Notes under the pieces: generated by a model
What the model was told of the DNA's origin: nothing
The model's database searches: none
Seen by the model: only the letters and a program-made list of their open reading frames with translations
Shown: positions 5,127-8,638 of the stretch, piece after piece
How positions within the stretch are numbered: position 1 is the first letter of the stretch
Layout of the letters: the number at the start of each line of letters is the position of its first letter
NCBI GenBank assembly: GCA_014729665.1
Contig: WJJO01000177.1
Location: 1 to 8,638 of the forward strand
Length of the DNA: 8,638 bases
Source of the DNA: Caldifarciminota bacterium
Lineage (GTDB): Bacteria > Hydrothermota > Tepidihabitantia > B3-TA06
Direction of reading: 5' to 3'
Translations under genes and position numbers: made by a program

Positions 5127-7085
5127 ATGGAACAGAGAAGTGGAATGTCCACGATAATAGTTGTTATTCTATTAGCAGCGGTTATGATTTTGTTTTTTGT
5201 CTTTGGTGGAAAAAACTGTGCAGCGGGTTCCGGAGGCGGCTTCGGATGCGGAGGCCCGGCAGGCCCGCCGCCTGTAAAGGATACCGGTTCTACTAAAACG
5301 GTTTCAAAACCAATTATGCTCACCAACGAAAAGATAAAGGTCAGATTGATTCCAAGTTATCCATGGTTTCGCATCGACCAGGTTGAGCTTATCGAGCTGA
5401 AGGAAGAAAAGGAACTTGAAAAGCTGGAGGAGTGGGAGGATTCAACGAAATTTAACATGAGGATTGCCGCGGATACTACGGGGACTGTTCCGGTAAGGCT
5501 TCTCGATCCTACGCTTTACATAGTCGAAAAGGACAAACCCGTCAAGGAAAAAGTGAAAGCAGGTGGTGGCTTTGGGTGCGGTCAAAAGGACAGCCTCGTT
5601 ACGAATACACACGACACCTTAACCTGGGATGAGGGGATGGATGCTCCAAGCACCGCACGATTAGAGGAAAAGGGGTTTAACTATACAAAATCCGCCGGCT
5701 TCGAGGTTTATATCCCCAAAGATGGAAGGATTAAAGCCGATACATTCTGGACAGAATCCAGAGGTGCCGAAAACCTTGTTATGGTCTGGGAAGACAGTCT
5801 CGGGAGCCAGAACCGGGTATCATTGAAGCTGGAAGGATATGAGGTGAAGGTAAGACGTGAAGACAATCTTGGTCCGGGCGGACTGACCTTCAACTGCAAA
5901 GACGGTTTGGCCAGAACCGAGCCGCACGACCGCGGCGAAACCTCGCTTTACCGGCTGTATTACGGATACGAGGAAGCCGGTGTGATTAAGGTCGACGGTA
6001 TAAAATCGAACTATGAACGCAAGCGACAAAGGTACCTGGATAAGCGGGATAAAGGAAAAGACCCCAAGAATCCGATTGAAAGCGGTCCCTATGCCTGGAT
6101 AGGCCTGAGGAACAAGTACTTCGCAGCCATAATCATACCGGACAATCCGGTTTCCGAGGGGGTGGAACTGGACACATCAATCCAGGTACGTTCAGATCAG
6201 CGTATCGGTCTAACCCTGGCTGTTCCGCAGGAAAACTCCTACAGCATCTACTTTGGACCGCAGGACTACTTCAAGCTGGGAAAGATACATAAGGAACTCC
6301 GCCTGCGGCGGATAGTGGAGATGGGTGCCGGCTGGTACCGGTGGTTGAGTGAGGGGATACTCCTTCTGTTTAATCTGCTTAACAAGATTATCGGCAACTA
6401 CGGCGTGGTTATTATAGTTTTCGCATTGCTGGTAAAGGTAGTGTTCCTTCCTCTTTCCAGGATACAGCACCGTTCCACTCAAAAAATGCAGATACTCCAG
6501 CCCAAGTTAAAGGAGCTTCAGGAACGCTACAAGGATGACCCCAAGCGCCTTAACGAAGAGACCATGCGCCTTTACCGCAACCACAAGGCCTCGCCTTTCG
6601 GGGGGTGTCTGCCGCTTCTGATACAGCTGCCCGTATTCTTCGGGCTTTACGGTGTGCTGCGGAACACCATTGCCTTGCGCGGAGCCGAATTCGTTAAGTT
6701 GTTTACGGTGAACGTAAGCAAGGCGTTTGATTTTGCTTTCATCCATATTCCCGCCGGAACACTTGTATGGCTGGCGGACCTGTCAATACACGATCCCTTC
6801 TACATCCTACCCGTGCTGATGGGCGTGGCATCTGTAATCCAGAGTCTGCGTTCGAACATTGACCCTCGACAGCGAACTATGACACTCATAATGCCCATTT
6901 TTATTACTGTAATCTTCCTTAATTTCCCATCCGGATTACAGTTATACTGGCTATTTTTTAATATCCTCTCCATCATAGAGTATACGGTTTTCAGGAGAGG
7001 AGTTAGTGGAGGAACTCAATGGCAGAAGACTCAAACGAAAGAGATACCTTCGGGGAAGAGCTCTTCGAGGTTCTCTCGAAGATAA
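5127..7085 (+). CDS. yidC: Membrane protein insertase YidC, Gram-negative type
   Basis: YidC inserts and folds inner-membrane proteins, alone or with SecYEG. The 652 residues comprise a first helix at about 8-27, a large extracytoplasmic domain to about 400, and the conserved insertase core. The core has helices at about 408-445 (ending VVFLPLSRIQH), a basic cytoplasmic hairpin (MQILQPKLKELQERYKDDPK, 454-473), SPFGGCLPLLIQLPVFFGLY (489-508), then helices at about 556-575, 586-600 and 605-622 (NFPSGLQLYWLFFN, 599-612). The groove position that is Arg366 in E. coli appears to be Lys437, as in some other Gram-negative groups. An unusual Gly/Cys-rich linker follows the first helix, and GGGFGCG occurs at 36-42 and again at 146-152. 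The last 67 bases overlap khpB and encode a basic tail ending SGKSSSRFSRR. The ATG follows GAGG at 5114-5117. Confidence 0.97.
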   Translation: MEQRSGMSTIIVVILLAAVMILFFVFGGKNCAAGSGGGFGCGGPAGPPPVKDTGSTKTVSKPIMLTNEKIKVRLIPSYPWFRIDQVELIELKEEKELEKLEEWEDSTKFNMRIAADTTGTVPVRLLDPTLYIVEKDKPVKEKVKAGGGFGCGQKDSLVTNTHDTLTWDEGMDAPSTARLEEKGFNYTKSAGFEVYIPKDGRIKADTFWTESRGAENLVMVWEDSLGSQNRVSLKLEGYEVKVRREDNLGPGGLTFNCKDGLARTEPHDRGETSLYRLYYGYEEAGVIKVDGIKSNYERKRQRYLDKRDKGKDPKNPIESGPYAWIGLRNKYFAAIIIPDNPVSEGVELDTSIQVRSDQRIGLTLAVPQENSYSIYFGPQDYFKLGKIHKELRLRRIVEMGAGWYRWLSEGILLLFNLLNKIIGNYGVVIIVFALLVKVVFLPLSRIQHRSTQKMQILQPKLKELQERYKDDPKRLNEETMRLYRNHKASPFGGCLPLLIQLPVFFGLYGVLRNTIALRGAEFVKLFTVNVSKAFDFAFIHIPAGTLVWLADLSIHDPFYILPVLMGVASVIQSLRSNIDPRQRTMTLIMPIFITVIFLNFPSGLQLYWLFFNILSIIEYTVFRRGVSGGTQWQKTQTKEIPSGKSSSRFSRR

Positions 7086-7495
7086 TAAACCTTGCCGGGT
7101 TTCGTGCCCGTGTTGAGTGGCGAAAACGCGGGGATAACGACTATTATATCAACGTGCGTACCCGACGCTCGGACGGTCTGCTGATAGGCAGGGCAGGCGA
7201 AACCCTGCGTTCGCTTCAGATGATCGTAACGGCAATACTCCAGCGCCGCTACTCACGTCTGCCTTCCACCGTAGTTGACGTAGGTGGTTACAAGCAGCGT
7301 CGTGAAAACTTCCTGAGGAAAAAGGCGATGGCCATTGCCAAGATAGTTCTGGAAACCGGTCGCGAGATGGCCCTCGATCCGCTTACCGACAAGGAACGAA
7401 GGCTTGTAGAACAGGCTCTGGACGAAAAGCCTGAAATTCGCTACTACACGATAGGGACCGGATACCGGAAGAATGTTATCATCGCTCCGCGGTGA
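7019..7495 (+). CDS. khpB: RNA-binding protein KhpB (Jag/EloR family)
   Basis: This 158-residue protein has a type II KH domain (about 15-90) with the GxxG loop in LLIGRAGETLRSLQMIV (54-70), followed by an R3H-type region (about 95-158) ending RYYTIGTGYRKNVIIAPR. Jag/KhpB binds RNA and, in Firmicutes, influences cell division and elongation. The extra N-terminal Jag domain found in some relatives is absent here. The R3H signature normally reads R-x3-H; here it is R127-R-L-V-E131, with Glu in place of His. The start ATG 7019 has GGAGG six bases upstream and lies inside the yidC 3' end (67-base overlap, different frame). The yidC-khpB-mnmE order is common in bacteria. Confidence 0.93.
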   Translation: MAEDSNERDTFGEELFEVLSKIINLAGFRARVEWRKRGDNDYYINVRTRRSDGLLIGRAGETLRSLQMIVTAILQRRYSRLPSTVVDVGGYKQRRENFLRKKAMAIAKIVLETGREMALDPLTDKERRLVEQALDEKPEIRYYTIGTGYRKNVIIAPR

Positions 7496-7502
7496 GAAAT
7501 CA

Positions 7503-7538
7503 ATGAACGAAGATGTCTCTTCTGAGTTAACCCTTTAG
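7503..7538 (+). other. Possible 11-codon leader ORF before mnmE
   Basis: Between khpB and mnmE, ATG 7503 opens a frame reading MNEDVSSELTL then TAG, ending eight bases before the mnmE start. GGTGAG lies about nine bases upstream. It could couple translation between the two genes or be chance; nothing else supports it. Confidence 0.2.
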
Positions 7539-7546
7539 GGAAGGAA

Positions 7547-8638
7547 ATGCATCTGGAACGACTGCAGGATGTAATCGTTGCCCCGGCTACACCATCCGGG
7601 ATAAGTGCGGTGGCAATGGTCAGGATCTGCGGTCCCCAGGCATTGAGGATGTGTGATCAGATTTTCAAAGGCAAAAAGCGCATAACAGATACCCAGGGAT
7701 ATCGGTTAATCTCCGGAGTCATTACCGACGGAGATAAAATCATAGACGAGGTTGTGGCCGCCGTTTACCGTTCACCCCACAGCTATACTACGGAGGATCT
7801 GGTGGAGTTTAACCTTCACGGTAATCCCCTTATAGTTGAAAGGGTTGTGGACCTTCTTGTCGGAATCGGGGCAAGGATGGCCCGACCCGGGGAGTTCACC
7901 GAACGCGCCTACCTTCACGGCAGGATCGATATGACGCAGGCGGAAGCCGTCCTTGCCGCTATTGAGGCCAAAACATTGGACGGTATCCACGCGGCAATGG
8001 CTCAGTTAAGAGGTGACCTCTCGAAAAGGATGGAAGGCCTTGTAGATCAATTGCGGTCCCTGGTATCCTCGCTGGAGGCACAACTCGAGTTCCCAGAGGA
8101 GGATGTTCCGGAGATAGCCACTACACCTGTCATCGAGGGGTTGGCCGGCGAGGTCGAAGAGCTAAAGGCGACCTTCCGCAAGGGACGGAGTCAAAGACAG
8201 GGATTGACGGTAGTGATACTTGGCCGACCCAACGTAGGCAAGTCTACCCTGTTCAACGCGCTTCTTGACGAAGAACGGGCAATCGTGACCCCGGTTGCCG
8301 GAACCACCCGGGACCTTGTTCAGGGAAAGGTACAATTCCCGGCAGGGCAGGTTCGCCTTTTCGATACGGCGGGTATAGCCGCGGCACGGGCGCTTCCCGA
8401 TAAGATGGCCGTACGCAGGGCTATAGGAGCGGCAAACAGGGCCGACTTCCTCATAGTCATACTGGATGCCACATCGGGTTTCGTTTCAGCCGACGAGGAA
8501 TTAATAAAGCTTCTTAAGACCAAACCGGGGATGGTGGTGTGGAATAAGATAGACGAGGTAAAAAAACCACCTGCCCTGGATAAGGACATAGCCGAACCGG
8601 TGCCAATCTCGGCGCTGAAGGGAACCAATATCTCCGAG
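7547..8638 (+). CDS. mnmE: tRNA modification GTPase MnmE (TrmE), 3' part beyond window
   Basis: With MnmG, MnmE installs the aminomethyl-type modification at wobble U34 of certain tRNAs. The 364 visible residues cover the N-terminal formyl-THF-binding domain (DVIVAPATPSG, 8-18; YTTEDLVEFNLHGNP, 80-94; RPGEFTERAYLHGRIDMTQAEAV, 113-135), the start of the helical domain, and the G domain. The G-domain motifs are G1 GRPNVGKST (226-234), G2 AGTTRD (251-256), G3 DTAG (273-276), G4 NKID (333-336) and G5 SALKG (355-359). Family length is about 450, so roughly 90 residues, including the terminal C-x-G-K, are missing. Counting 12 residues from the G3 Asp without gaps puts Asp285 at the catalytic Glu282 position of E. 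coli, in an unusual switch II (IAAARALPDKMAVRRA). ATG 7547 has AGGG/AAGG just upstream and yields the normal N terminus. Confidence 0.96.
   Translation, partial: MHLERLQDVIVAPATPSGISAVAMVRICGPQALRMCDQIFKGKKRITDTQGYRLISGVITDGDKIIDEVVAAVYRSPHSYTTEDLVEFNLHGNPLIVERVVDLLVGIGARMARPGEFTERAYLHGRIDMTQAEAVLAAIEAKTLDGIHAAMAQLRGDLSKRMEGLVDQLRSLVSSLEAQLEFPEEDVPEIATTPVIEGLAGEVEELKATFRKGRSQRQGLTVVILGRPNVGKSTLFNALLDEERAIVTPVAGTTRDLVQGKVQFPAGQVRLFDTAGIAAARALPDKMAVRRAIGAANRADFLIVILDATSGFVSADEELIKLLKTKPGMVVWNKIDEVKKPPALDKDIAEPVPISALKGTNISE

Overview
The window looks like an ordinary chromosomal segment from a Gram-negative-type bacterium of moderate GC (roughly 45-50% by eye). I cannot name the phylum. The evidence is a YidC with a large extracytoplasmic domain between its first and second membrane helices (the Gram-negative architecture), a lipoprotein signal peptide, and a CreD-like inner-membrane protein. 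The right half carries the widely conserved order rpmH-rnpA-yidD-yidC-khpB-mnmE, without dnaA upstream of rpmH. The tRNA gene encodes no 3' CCA, so a CCA-adding enzyme is needed. An FCB-group or uncultured candidate phylum is possible, but this is inference.

Left part (1-1960): a universal stress protein gene on the minus strand runs off the left edge. It is divergent from a plus-strand gene for a CreD-like polytopic membrane protein, which is followed by a perfect 12-bp hairpin. Middle part (2112-4155): the accessory-looking stretch, all on the minus strand. It holds a two-HTH plus HNH endonuclease-like protein with its own strong promoter, a frameshifted gene remnant, and a secreted lipoprotein with its own promoter. 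Then comes a class II tRNA-Leu(GAG) on the minus strand, promoter to promoter with rpmH.

Right part (4380-8638): one dense plus-strand operon from a textbook promoter. It encodes ribosomal protein L34, the RNase P protein, the YidD membrane-insertion helper, the YidC insertase, the KhpB/Jag RNA-binding protein and the 5' two thirds or more of the tRNA-modifying GTPase MnmE. Several genes overlap by more than 50 bases. The operon links translation and RNA maturation (L34, RnpA, KhpB, MnmE) with membrane-protein insertion (YidD, YidC).

I see no complete novel multi-gene system here. The most interesting points are: an HNH protein with the expected His replaced by Arg, one transition away; an uncharacterised frameshifted gene beside the lipoprotein gene; an exact GGGFGCG peptide occurring twice in YidC with different codons; substitutions at key positions in KhpB (R3H His to Glu) and MnmE (catalytic Glu to Asp); and five sigma70-type promoters that all have exactly 16-base spacers.
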